The notes: generated by a model from the letters alone, not told the origin. Counted from the stretch's first letter, positions 35,760 to 46,288 are shown. The stretch is DNA of 64,000 nt from Rehmannia glutinosa (GCA_016081115.2 JABTTQ020002610.1:1922030-1986029), one strand, 5' to 3'. Numbers and translations: made by a program.

Positions 35760-37240
35760 GAAAAATAGAATTTCAATAACAAAAAGTGGGGATATACTGA
35801 ATCATTGCGGCGGCGGTGGTGGGAAGTGGCCTTGAGAAATATGCCACATTTGTAGCTATTGGAGCACTTGCCACGTCTCCTCGAACGCAAGCTCCGATCG
35901 TCGCCGAACGCGAGAAAATCAGCCCTATGTTGCCTCAAATCCTCTCCTTGCCGCCTCAACTCTTCTTCTTGCCGCCTCAAGTTCTCCCCAAACGCATAAA
36001 ACATGTCTTGAAAATTGGCGTCGTGATGGGGTCCTCCATCGTGAGACGGACGGGCGATCCCGCGTTGAGAATGTCGGGGTAATCGCCTCCGTGTGAGGAC
36101 TCGGGTATATCATACCCAATTTGGGGGTGATGAGGTTCCATCCCCAAGTCTCGCCCATGAAACGCATCCTCCTCCGCCACCATATCCTCCTCATCCAAGA
36201 AACCCCGACTCTTTCGACGCTTTCTTGCCTCTATAGCCTCGGTAATCCGGTTGTGTGCGTCGGAGTTCATGAGGAAGTTGGTGGTGTCCGTCAATGTCTC
36301 GACCATGGTGTATGGTGGGTTAGGCAACGGAAATGAAGCACCTTTTTTTTTGTAGAAGCACCAATCTGTTATCTTCATTCGCTATGAACTTCATATGGTG
36401 CAACGATGCCAAATTAAACCGAGTGCTTCCCGGGATAGGCTCAAGCCTCGGAAATCGACATTGAAATGCCGGGCAATAGGGGTAATGAGGCCCCTATAGA
36501 AATCGTACCTCCTTCCCGCCTAGCTAAGCTGTTCAATTTGCTCGGCAAAATTAACGGCGGTGTTGTAGGGGGTGTTTGTGACCATACACCGGAGGAGATA
36601 AAGTTCCTTAGTCGTCATACATCCAATGTTTTCTCGGGCGAACACGGAGGATGCGATCGCGCGTTGAATATATCGGAAAATGGGATTAGGATCCACGAGG
36701 CTTTGGCGGTCGCGCGACATACAACATCGGCCCCGTTTGTGGTGTTTCCACAAGCATTCTCCGAGAAGTCGTATTGATCATAATGAGGCATCGGCGAGTA
36801 CGAGCGTTTGTTGGGACCTCGAAAATGGTGTTCAATTGGGTCATGCACGTTGTCTACGGACATTCCCAATTGAAACTTTATCATATACGGTTCAAAGGTC
36901 CCGCCTTGTTTGAGTACTTCCACGGTACTCAAGAACTCCAATGTATGCTTTTTAAATGTCGGCCACCTTCGGCTCATGAAGTTTGTCCATCCTACCTTGG
37001 CGAAAAGACGCCACACGTCCTCATGTATCCCCAAAGTTTGGGTACAATCATCGTCTGCGATCGAGGCGGAGCTATTTGGCGACCGATCAAGCGATTCCAT
37101 CGCTCAAGATCATCGGCATTTGTTAAGTTGACCCCATATGCTTCAGATGTTTTGATCGACCTCCGGCGGTGCTACTTGCGTTGGCCGTCCCCGTGCACGC
37201 GTCTCCTTCCACTCTGTGGGTTTCTTCGCTCGCCATAAGG
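35760..37240 (-). pseudogene. ATHILA ORF1-like gene of the gypsy element
   Basis: Minus-strand frames give TLGIHEDVWRLFAKVGWTNF, then KKHTLEFLSTVEVLKQGG, KFQLGMSVDNV and farther LLRCMVTNTPYNTAVNFAEQ, and finally a charged tail with the heptad-like LRRQEEELRRQGEDLRQ. This is the layout of the plant ATHILA ORF-1 / putative plant transposon protein family, whose function is unknown. The frame shifts at least twice (near 36615 and 36380). Its position between the pol region and the 3' LTR is that of the extra, sometimes called env-like, gene of Athila elements. Confidence 0.65.
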
Positions 37241-37828
37241 AATTTGTACGGAATACATTCTATTAGCATCCCAATATCATCAATGGCAACAACAAAGTAG
37301 GAATTAAAGCTAACATCGTAGGTGATGCAAATTCACTTGCCTCCTTTACTTTGATCGATCAACTACCCCAAGCAAGCAAATATTATGGCCATTCTAGACA
37401 AATATTAGCTTAAACTATCATTGGCCATGTCCTACTCACCAACAATTCATCCTAAATCTCCTCAATTACACAAGCCCACAAGGTGTTTGATAATTTGCCT
37501 CAAAGAATAATTCACATAATTCATAGCAAAAATCTCAAAATAAACACCTACCATGCTCCCTAATACATAATTAACAACGAATTGACAAGGAGAAACGGTG
37601 TTCTTACCGGAATTCGCTAAGTTAAACTCGAAGTGGAAGATTTGAACCCTAGGTGCTTGTTCTCACAATTCTTCAAGTAAGTTTGAATTCAATGTAAAGT
37701 GACATTCAATTGTGATGGGAGAGGGATTAAAAGGAAGAATTTAAGTAGAATTTGCAAGAAATATCGATGACAATGAAGTTTGGGGGTAGTGGCGCGCAAT
37801 TTGGGGGATTTTTGAAGAAGAAGACAGT

Positions 37829-38150
37829 TTAAAAACTGTCATATTTAAGCCTCTTCAGCAGGGCGCACGGGTGGTGCGTCGAAGCACGGGTTACCCGTGC
37901 GCCACCCCGGCAAATTCCTCTCCTCTCTGCAGGGCACACGGGTGGGGTGCAACGCACGGCTACCCGTGCGCACAGACTGACAAATTTTTTCTTTTTTTTT
38001 TTGATAAAAACACACAAAAATTCAACAAAAACACACTAATCACACTTATTAATAAAAACTCGCATATCAAAACACTCAAATCACACAAATTTTTGAAACT
38101 AAACACACACGAAAAACCGTTGGGTTGCCTCCCAACAAGCGCTATATTTA
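37829..38150 (-). repeat. Post-pol spacer with LTR-like GC-rich hairpin words
   Basis: At 37861-37975 the sequence repeats gcacgggtggtgcg and gggttacccgtgcgcc, the same words as inside the LTRs, although the rest of the LTR is absent. On the minus strand the motif ttgggaggcaaccca lies at 38121-38137. The AT-rich part between contains a t-run (about 37987-38000). Confidence 0.75.
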
Positions 38151-38181
38151 ACGTCGTTAGCTTGACGCTTTTTGATTCCGA

Positions 38182-39122
38182 TTATGATCTTTGCGAAATG
38201 AGGCTTGTCACCTCATCGTGCGATTTTCCATGCCAATCCCGCTCACTTGGATTTACACCTCCCTTGATCATTACTAAAGGAGGTTTCCCATGTTTGTCAA
38301 CTATCCATGTGTTCTCCTTTTCATCGTGCAAATGGTACGTGCACACTTTTGGTTCAACATCAGGCTTTTTGTGCCTTTCTTTCTTCTTCATTGATAATCC
38401 CTGCATATTATCTTTAGAATGCATACAATTATTCAAGCTAATAGCTTGATTACAGGAATTAGCAATTGTTGTTGTTTTACAACCATTAAGATCATCATGT
38501 CCTTTCACCTTCCGAAAAATGGAAAATGAAATACGCTCATCATCAACTTGTAATGTAAGCTCCCCTTTCTTCACATCTATTAGTGCTTCCGTTTTGCCAA
38601 AAATGGACGTTCAAGTATAAGAGGGTGTCACAATCCTCATTCATATCTAGCACTAGAAAATCCACGGGAATATGAATTTATCGACTTTTATGAGCACATC
38701 TTCTAGTATCCCCGTTGGATATACGAGTGATCTATCCGCGAGTTGTAGGGTGACCGTGGATGGTCTCACTTCTCCGAGTCCAAGCTTCCCGAAAACGGAC
38801 GGTGGCATCAAATTAATACTAGATCCTAGATCACAAAGTACATTATCAAAGAAAATATCGCCTATTGTACAAGGGATAGTGAAACTCCCGGATCTTTCGA
38901 CTTTGCGGTATTTTCCTTTGTATGAGTGCGCTACATTTTTCCGTCAAGTTTACAATCCCATTCTCCGCCCATTTGTTCTTGTTGGACATCGCTTCCCCTA
39001 AAAACTTCGCATAATTTGGCATCCGTTTGTTTCTTCTTCCGCAAAGGAACGTTAATGTGCAATTTTTTAAACATGCCCACAAATTTAGCAAATTGATTAT
39101 TTAGATTAGTCTTGTGAAACAA
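38182..39122 (-). pseudogene. Gypsy aspartic protease region
   Basis: Minus-strand frames read KFVGMFKKLHINVPLRKKK, NYAKFLGEAMSNK and ECSALIQ-like text, followed by QLADRSLVYPTGILEDVLI and VDKFIF, and then KKGELTLQVDDERISFSIF. This is the conserved protease neighbourhood of Athila/Tat elements (LADRS...YP.GI.EDVLVKVDKF). Frame changes occur near 38850 and 38600. The catalytic DLGAS-type motif, expected near 38830, is not intact. Confidence 0.75.
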
Positions 39123-39226
39123 TCGGGAAAGGGAAGAGGAATATTATATTTCAACAAATTAGAGTTAGATACGATTCACGTTTCTTGGCTCTTTTTTGTT
39201 TATCTATTTGTTGCTCGGTTCCTCCT

Positions 39227-39822
39227 TTAACTTTCATATTGCCTTGGACTTCGCTTTGTCATTTCCTGAATTTGAATGGTAGGTTCGGCATCACACACGA
39301 CCTGGTCGTGCGTTGATATACGGGTCGTGCGTGACTCGAGCGTCACACCAATATCGGCATTTTCGAGACTCTTCATTCTCTTTTCCACCCCACACATGGA
39401 TGGCATTGCAATGTTCCTCGGGTTGACCTCGTGTTGCTTGAAATTGACCCTTTGATGTTGACTCCCCACAATTGCGGCCAATTGACCTATTTGAGTTTCA
39501 GATTCTTTATTGAGCTTGCCACTTGTTGTTCTAACTTATCCATCCTAAGGTCTTGCTTATCGGCGGCTCCTCGTCTCATTCATGAAAGACTAGATTGATT
39601 TATGAAAGAGAAGTGAGTATATCTTCCAATGACGATTTGCCTCCTCCATCCATTACCGTCTCCACTCGAAGCATTGAATCCCGGTGGAGGTTGTAACACA
39701 TTCTTTGTATTTGCATAGGAAAAATTTTCATGATTTCTCAACCCTGGATGGTAGTGCGTTGGGTTTGAATTATTAGGAACTTCTTTGAAATTCCGGTTAT
39801 TCACATAACTTATCTCTTCCAT
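39227..39822 (-). pseudogene. Gypsy gag C-terminal part
   Basis: The minus strand reads EEISYVNNRNFKEVPNNSNP, HYHPGLRNHENFSYANTKNV and LQPPPGFN. This matches the YNPGWRNHPNFSW...PPGF signature after the gag core in Athila-type elements. Frame shifts link it to the gag core (40192-40671) and to the protease. Confidence 0.75.
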
Positions 39823-40191
39823 CGGATATAGCGAGCTTCACTACCGTGCTCGTGATGCTTCCTACGGCCCCTTCGTAAATACATTCAATTGAGTTGTCAA
39901 AGCCGCTACTTGTGCCGACAATGTTTTGATAGGTCCGATTCTGAGATTTCGGCTACTCGTTGTACATTGGATCTTTCAGGATGGCCATTGTAAGCGTTCA
40001 TGGCCATTTCCTCAAGAAGATTTAAGGCATCTTGTGGAAACCTTGCCAACAAAGCTCCTCATTGGCGGCATCAACAAAGGCCCTCGTTTGCCCCATTAGA
40101 CCATTGTAAAAGAAACATAATCGTTGATCCTCCGGGGAAAGCCGTGTTGTGGACATCTTCTTAACAAATCCCTAAATCTTTCCCAAGCCTC

Positions 40192-40671
40192 TTACAAAGG
40201 CTCTGAGTCAAATTGTCGGAATTGAGTGATCTCACTTTTGAGCTGCAAAGTTTTGCTTGGTGGAAAGAATTTAAACAAAAACTTTTGGCTCAAATCATCC
40301 CAAGTGCTCACACTTCCTTGCGTCAAAGTACCCAACCAATTTCTCGCCTTATCCCGTAAAGAGAATGAGAATAAGCGCAATCTTATGGCGTCATCTGAGA
40401 CTCCGTTCATCTTGATCGTATTGCATATTTGGATAAAATGGGCAAGGTGAGAGTTAGGATCTTCTGTTGCAAACCCCCCAAACTGATTCTGTTGCACCAT
40501 ATTGATTAGTGCCGGTTTGAGCTCGAAGTTGTTGGCATTGATGGGAATATGGGCAATACCACCGTAATTACGATTCGTTTGTGGTCGAAAGTAATCACGA
40601 ATGGCTTGTTGTTGAACCGGTATCGGTAACTCGTTTCCACCATTGTTTGGCGGTATTGGTAACTCATTCAA
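40192..40671 (-). CDS. gag: Gypsy gag core (retrotransposon gag domain)
   Basis: An uninterrupted 159-codon frame with IHI-like text (GGIAHIPINANNFELKPALI), GFATEDPNSHLAHFIQICNT, DAIRLRLFSFSLRDKARNWL and DDLSQKFLFKFFPPSKT. These are hallmark blocks of the plant gypsy gag domain, which forms the nucleocapsid around element RNA. It begins about 0.3 kb inside the 5' LTR, the expected place. Confidence 0.88.
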   Translation of the reverse strand: MNELPIPPNNGGNELPIPVQQQAIRDYFRPQTNRNYGGIAHIPINANNFELKPALINMVQQNQFGGFATEDPNSHLAHFIQICNTIKMNGVSDDAIRLRLFSFSLRDKARNWLGTLTQGSVSTWDDLSQKFLFKFFPPSKTLQLKSEITQFRQFDSEPL

Positions 40672-40936
40672 TCCCCCATTATCGGATTGTGTTGTCTTTC
40701 ACTCGTCTAGTGGTGGCACCGATTCTCCTCGCGAAAGCCTCAACTTTAGGTATGAGCGGTATTAAGTCCCCCGCTTGGAGCACGTGTTCATACACTACCC
40801 GGACCAAACTAGAAGAAACAAGTCAATTAATGTGGAATTCAAGTCACACAAAAAAAAACAAAATAAATAATAAAGAAAAATGTCTAAATTAAGAATAATT
40901 CTATCTATCGCAATATTAGCACCAAAAATTGTATTA

Positions 40937-40952
40937 GTCAAGAACGGCGCCA
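40937..40952 (-). other. Primer-binding site of the gypsy element
   Basis: The minus strand reads tggcgccgttcttgac six bases after the 5' LTR end. The tggcgccgtt core is the usual Athila-type site, commonly ascribed to a tRNA-Asp primer. Confidence 0.8.
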
Positions 40953-40958
40953 AAAACT

Positions 40959-42482
40959 TGTTCGCCTTATTTTTAGCTTCACCGCAAGTGTACGGTGTTC
41001 GTTATCGAATAGGGTAGCAAGGTCATATCCACGGAGACTAATAAATCAATAGGCTAAGTATTGAACCAAGATAGTTTTACTTTTATTTAGACGATCAATA
41101 TTTGATGGTTGTTGTTTTGAGATTAAGACAATTTAAATCACTAAAACACGAAAATAAGATAACACAAATGAAAGAAGTATCAAGATGATGAAATGGATTT
41201 CCGAGTTAAGGTTTCGATTAATAACCCTCTTGTTGTCCGATTAAATCAAAGCCAAGGTTATTATCAATATTCTATAAGACGATCACAAAGCTATTTTATC
41301 CTCCCTCTCGAGATGCATATAAAATGTAGATTGAAATATCTATGCTAAAGCATCTCTACTCAACATAAGATACACAACTCCCAAAAGCATCAAAGATCAA
41401 ATGTCCTCACAATATTCGCAAACCTCTCGATTCATGCAAATATTCGTGTCAAGTACTTAAGATCTAATATTGAAACTCATCTCTCGAATTATGAATCAAT
41501 ATATCAAACAAGTTAAATCATTGGCCAAGTGATAAAACAAGAATAAGCTCAAAGTACTCAAATAGGCTTCAAGACAATAACTTCAACTAAGATTAAAACA
41601 TTCAACAAGAGTTCATTAATCTACTTCCAAAACCCGGAAATCACAAGAGTTTAGCTACACATGATTAAACAACTTACACACAAAGTGTTCAAAGTCATTA
41701 CAAATGAAACTAAAAGAGTGAAACTAAAAGAGAAGCAAGAAAACTTAGGAACGTCGACAATCTCTCGATATATCTCCGTTCTTCAAGCTCCGATGCAACC
41801 CGATTATCTCTTGATGTCTCCTTCCAAGAGTTGACTCTTGTCTTGTGTTGTAGATCCCAAAAATGCCAGAATTCCCCTTGTGTGCGCCCCCAAAAGCCTT
41901 TTTATACCTCCCATCATGTTTAGGGCTTATCTGTCATAGATTATGGGATTCAGTAGACACGCACGGGTGGTGCGCCCACGCACGGGTTACCCGTGCGCCG
42001 CCACCTGCCGGGAATACCCCAACTCTCGTAGGGCGCACGGGTGGTGCGTCGGAGCACGGCCTACCCCGTGCGCCATTCGGTGAGATACTCTAACTCTCTG
42101 TAGGGCGCACGGGTGGTGCGCCCATGCATGGGCTACCCGTGCGCCATCTTTGCAGCCTTCAATCAACCTTATACGAGGGTGCACGGGTGGTGTCTTGAGG
42201 CACGCCCAACCCGTGTGCCCCTGTCTCTTCCGTGAACGCTCAACTTTCGCTCTTTTAGGCTTCACGTTTCGTATATCCACTCAATTCTCGCGTTTCTACT
42301 TTGCTTTCCTCATATTCTTATTCAATTAGCTTCAAATATCATGAAATTTCTACAAAATAAGCAAAGTGTAATATCTTTTCCACATGGAGTAAATATGTAA
42401 CGTTTAACGCGAGTATATGCATGTTAACTTATCATTATAGCTAAAATACGCATCAAAACACATGCAAAATTCACGCTTATCA
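40959..42482 (-). repeat. 5' LTR of the gypsy element
   Basis: About 1.52 kb, near-identical partner of 32868-34386. A TATA-like box lies on the minus strand at 41899-41906. Differences from the other LTR are mainly short insertions and deletions, notably around 41930-42010. Confidence 0.93.
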
Positions 42483-43916
42483 TCCCCCTCCTTCCCCGCC
42501 TCTGTCTCGCCCCTGAAAGACTACCTCTCGTCCCCCCGCGATAGGGTCGGGCTGTCGAATCGACACTCCTCTCTCTCGCGATAGGGGTTGGGCTGCATCG
42601 AATCAGTACTCGTACCTCTGCCTCTGTTCTCGCTTAAAACCGGTTCTCCTCGGGATGAAGCGAGGAGGACCTAACAAAATAAGCTGGATCATCGACTCTC
42701 TATATATATCTCTTTGGAGCTCCTCCTCGGTCGGATCAATATCTCATGACACACTAAAGCCAAAATAATATAAATAAATTAATAAAAAATAAATTAATTA
42801 TTAAATAAATAAATAAGTAAACACCGTTAATACATACCGTGTCAAAGAAAAAATCATGTCATGTCAATAGCGGTCTTGAAAACCTCCAACGAAGGCACAC
42901 TAGGAAAGCGGGTGGCGGATACTGAGTCGCCCGAGGCATTACCCAGCGAGGTATCGCCTCGAATGCCCAACTCTGTGAGAACATTGATTAGTATGAAAAA
43001 TAAGATTTTTTAAATATTTAAAAAACTAATTACAAATATAAATAAAATAAAAACATATACGTGCAATGCCAAGACATAAGTGGCCCCATAAAAATGATAA
43101 GAAGGTGGCCGATATCTACAGTGGAACGCCCCAAGATATCGGCCAAGTGGCGAACATCATGCAGTGCGAATATAATGCATCAATATCCGAAAGGAGTATT
43201 TCCCCCGGAACGCCTCCCACCGTGCATCGTCCTCGATCAAAAACCACGACTGGCCGGTCGGCTGCGTCTGTCGGCCATCGAAACACTGATATCATGTAAA
43301 AAGCAAATAACACCTTCGCCACCTTCAAGGCATAAATCGGTGAGTCACGGAAGGTGCCAACAAAGCAAATAAATCGTGTAAATGCGCGGTGGTAACCCGA
43401 TCACCCCTAGGCCAATACCGAAAGTCTATATATACCGGTCTGGTACCTCAAAACCACCGTTAGGGTCAAATGTGGACCCTGAAAATCGCAATCCCGATAT
43501 CATAGCAAAATCACGCCGAGAGAATCTGATAGTCTGCTCTCCGACGTGGAACCAACACTCCGATTCCGGAGCGTCCGGCACATGCACCTCCATCGCAACT
43601 AATGCATGCGATCTTGCCGCATTACAACCAGCTCTCATACCCAAAATCCATAAAATATCCGAAAGCCGACTGCCTAAAGCGACTATATAAATCATCACGA
43701 TCTCCGTAACTCATCTCTCGATGGTCTCGAATAATATTCGATCGAACGTATCCCGCGATGGCCCTCTCTCGATGATATGAGGGTCTCTTCCATTGTGGAC
43801 CGACCTACAACAATTAATAAATTTCAATTTATTAAGATGAATTGTTGAAAAATTGCAGAACTGTAGTGAAAAACTGAAAGAAAACAATAACAATAATTAT
43901 GGAAAAAACAGCATGT

Positions 43917-44196
43917 AACACGATATGGATATCCCAGCACGAAATGCAACACGATTTACGCAATGAAAATGCAAAAACAACATGTAATTGAAACTACGCA
44001 CGATATCGTGCCATTTTGAACCCCTAAGACGATATCGTGTCAACTTTAAAACCCCGCACGATATCGTGCCAAATTTAAACCCCACACAAATAAACTCGCA
44101 CGATATCGTGTCAACTTAAACCCCGCACGATATCGTGTCAAATTTAAACCCTCGGCACGATATCGTGGCGCGTCGTCTTCAACCTCATATCGCGCC
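43917..44196. repeat. Palindrome array 3 (cacgatatcgtg), about 8 copies
   Basis: Same palindromic core with linkers such as aaatttaaacccc. It lies about 220 bp upstream of the DUF1985 reading frame on the minus strand, mirroring the place of array 1 before the transposase gene. Most copies here have the 12-bp core; edge copies are degenerate. Confidence 0.88.
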
Positions 44197-44767
44197 AACC
44201 GGAAAAATCACCGCCATTTTCGACAATACTAGTCCCAAAACACAACACAAAACTTCATATGGAACAACTAAGCCTAATTATTGGCATTATCAAAGTATAA
44301 ATTAACAACAAACTAAACCCTAATTCATGAAATGCACTATGTATTTATGGATTTTGAACATTTAAGGGGCGCGGCGCGATATAAGTATGAGAAATTTACA
44401 TTCGTGTGCGGCAGGAGGAGAGGAGGGTACGGAGGCGGCGGAGACGGGCGGCGTCATTAGCGGAGACAACACGGCGTCGATGGCGGAGACGCGTTAGCTG
44501 GCGTTAGCGGGTCGAGACGGACGGCACGAGTGATTCCATTTGGTGTTTTTTTTTTTGTCACGATATTAGCGCGATTTGTAGTGTTGGGTTTTCTTCTTGT
44601 AAAAACCTTTGCTTTTGGCTTGCACGATTTGTGTTGTTTCTTTTGCTTAGGATTTTTCTTTTGCTTTTCTTTTTGTACAATTTTGTCTTGAGTATGTGTG
44701 TGTATGTATACCGTATATACGGTATAAATGTGACATCAATTTCAAAATTCAAAAAAACCAACAACTT
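44197..44767. other. Right subterminal region of the MULE
   Basis: Contains a GC-rich block (about 44366-44535) rich in ggcggag and gacgg words and the perfect palindrome taccgtatatacggta (44708-44723). No gene is evident. Confidence 0.5.
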
Positions 44768-44835
44768 AAAGAAGGGGTAATTTGGCCAATTTGGGTAGAA
44801 AATAGTTTTGTTATCTTAGTGGATAGAAAAAGTCC

Positions 44836-45130
44836 ACTATCCATAGTGGAGTACTTTAAAAATTTTCCCTTTTTCAGTGTTGCGGTCAAAGGGTTTTCAT
44901 TCATACACGAAAACGGGCAGGTTCACGGAGAAATAAGTGTGGGACATATATTTTTCAGTGTTGCGCATGAAATCAAGATTGGTTTTTCGGCGACCGTTTA
45001 TGATGAGGGGCTGGGTCAGAATAATCCGTCTTCATCTTCTTCTATGCCCATTTCCTCTGTTTTGGAATGGGCTGCTGCCCCTGAAATTTGTAATAATAAT
45101 AATTCTGAATACACAACAAAGTCTGATATA
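44836..45130 (+). pseudogene. STE20/BLUS1-like pseudokinase, middle piece (2 of 3)
   Basis: The frame reads LSIVEYFKNFPFF, then GFSFIHENGQVHGEISVGHI (catalytic-loop region), IKIGFSATVYD (DFG region) and EWAAAPEI (APE motif), ending KSDI at the copia insertion. Where active kinases have HRD..K..N this sequence has HGE..S..H, and the DFG position reads GFS, so the lineage appears to have been a pseudokinase before it was broken. About 20 residues between SIVEYFKNFP and GFSFIH seem missing. The last five bases (atata) are the copia target duplication. Confidence 0.75.
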
Positions 45131-46288
45131 TGTAAAAAGGTAAAGCCATTTTTTGATTGGCTAATCATTTGTCAGCAAATGAGTGGGTTAGCACACATAT
45201 TTTGTAGGGGTGTTCAATTAACCGAATTTTTTTCGATTAACGTTAACCGAATTAATTCGGTTAATTCGATCGATAACCGAATTATTTCGGTTGGTGAATG
45301 ATTAAAGGTTTTGAAGAATTTGGTTAACGGTTAATTCGGTTCGAAAATTCAAATTAATGAATTAACCGATTTAACCGAAATAATATACTAAACATATATT
45401 TTATATATAATTATATTTATATATCATATATATATTTATTTATATCATATATTATATATAAAAAAATATATTTTTTATTTTAATGAAATTTATGTGAATT
45501 ATATTTATTTATTTATATTATATATTATATATAGAATATATATTTTTGTATTTAAAAAAATCGGTTATTTCGGTTAATCGATCAATTAACGAAATATAAT
45601 TCGGTTCGGTTAATTCGGTAAATGTTGACCGAATTAACCGAAATATAATTCGGTCGGTTAATTCGGTAAATACAATTTCGGTTCGGTTAATGGTTTTAAA
45701 AATTAGAAAATTCGGTTAATTTGGTTTTGGTATTTCGGTTAATGGTTAACCGAATTAACCGAATAAAAAACCCCTAATATTTTGACTTTACAAAGCACCC
45801 ATGTGTTGAATTATTGCACATATGGGTAGGTAACAAAAGTGGCAACAAATCTTTTAAAATTTAGCTAGCTTTTGACAAAAGGAAAAAGGAGCCATTAAAA
45901 TTGATTATCTGGCCAACCATTTGAAAATGAAGTTGAATAGTGCAACAAAGTTTGCCCATAAATGGGCTTCTCAGGCAGAAACAAATATCATCCCAAAACA
46001 AATTGTGTGAGTTAAAACTCTCAATTTGTAAAGCTTTTCCCAGTTTAAAGAGTGCTTGTTTCTCCTATTTCGAGAGAGAGATAGAGAGAGTGATATAGTT
46101 TTCTCCTTGTATATAGAGAGAAAGTATTGTAATTTCTATTTTATAGTGAATTGCTCCTACTACACTTGCCCGTGGGTTTTTACCTCAAATTTATTTGTGG
46201 GTTTTCCACATAAAAATATTCGTGTCATTTTACCTTTATTTTTCTCACATCATTATTGTCATGGCTTTGTTCTCGATCCATTATTTCT
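45131..46288 (+). repeat. 5' LTR of copia 2 (contains a hAT MITE)
   Basis: Without the 572-bp MITE and its duplicated 8 bp it matches the 3' LTR 51965-52530. Both hold the block with gggttagcacacatat and the leader word gttaaaactctcaatttgta. The end near 46288 is approximate because the terminal bases have diverged (expected cctaaca). Confidence 0.88.
45205..45776. mobile_element. hAT-type MITE, 572 bp, TSD atattttg
   Basis: The 8-bp duplication atattttg flanks it (45197-45204, 45777-45784). The ends are taggggtgttcaattaacc and, on the right, ttaaccgaat...aaacccccta-like with aacccccta reduced to aacccctaa context. The interior is full of ttcggttaa and ttaaccgaa words, so it can fold on itself. 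It is absent from the 3' LTR of the same copia element, so it arrived after the copia insertion. Confidence 0.93.

Larger units (their letters stand above)
32868..42482 (-). mobile_element. Athila-like Ty3/gypsy element without RT, RNase H and integrase, 9.6 kb
   Basis: The element is bounded by TSD tcccc (32863-32867 and 42483-42487). The LTRs are 32868-34386 and 40959-42482. It runs on the minus strand: PBS 40937-40952, gag 40671-40192, gag tail and protease 39822-38182, an ATHILA ORF1-like frame about 37240-35760, and polypurine tract 34387-34402 next to the 3' LTR. Only 77 bp separate the protease frame end from ttgggaggcaaccca (38121-38137), a motif I associate with the region after pol in Athila-type elements, so RT, RNase H and integrase are missing. 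The element is inserted in the low-complexity part of the MULE cargo gene. Confidence 0.92.
30726..43698 (-). pseudogene. MULE cargo gene with DUF1985 domain, split by a gypsy element
   Basis: The minus strand from 43698 reads ARSHALVAMEVHVPD, then HVGEQTIRFSRRDFAMISGL and later ALKVAKVLFAFYMISVFRWP and LLSDIDALYSH (43116-43328). This is the DUF1985 pattern often found with Ulp1-like peptidase domains inside plant MULEs. A Pro/Ser/Asp-rich linker encoded by a minisatellite follows, on the other side of the gypsy insertion (32430-31837). The last block (31160-30726) ends GCGVFAIHSIISCITQK ..., which could be a relic of the CGVF motif of Ulp1 cysteine proteases, but I see no clear His and Asp partners. 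Several frame breaks exist. Function is not claimed. Confidence 0.6.
26460..44818. mobile_element. Mutator-like element (MULE) with transposase and DUF1985 cargo, interrupted by a gypsy element
   Basis: The element lies between two pieces of the kinase gene. Left-end sequence at 26512-26545 (taagataaaaacatagtttt then ctaccca) matches the reverse complement of the right end at 44784-44817 (taagataacaaaactatttt then ctaccca), a degenerate TIR. A further short match (caaattaccc) lies outside it on the left at 26472-26482. Inside are a MudrA-type gene on + (27233-30161), a DUF1985 gene on - and three palindrome arrays. Without the 9.6-kb gypsy insertion the element is about 8.7 kb. An exact 9-bp TSD could not be confirmed because the left host flank has been rearranged. 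Confidence 0.65.
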
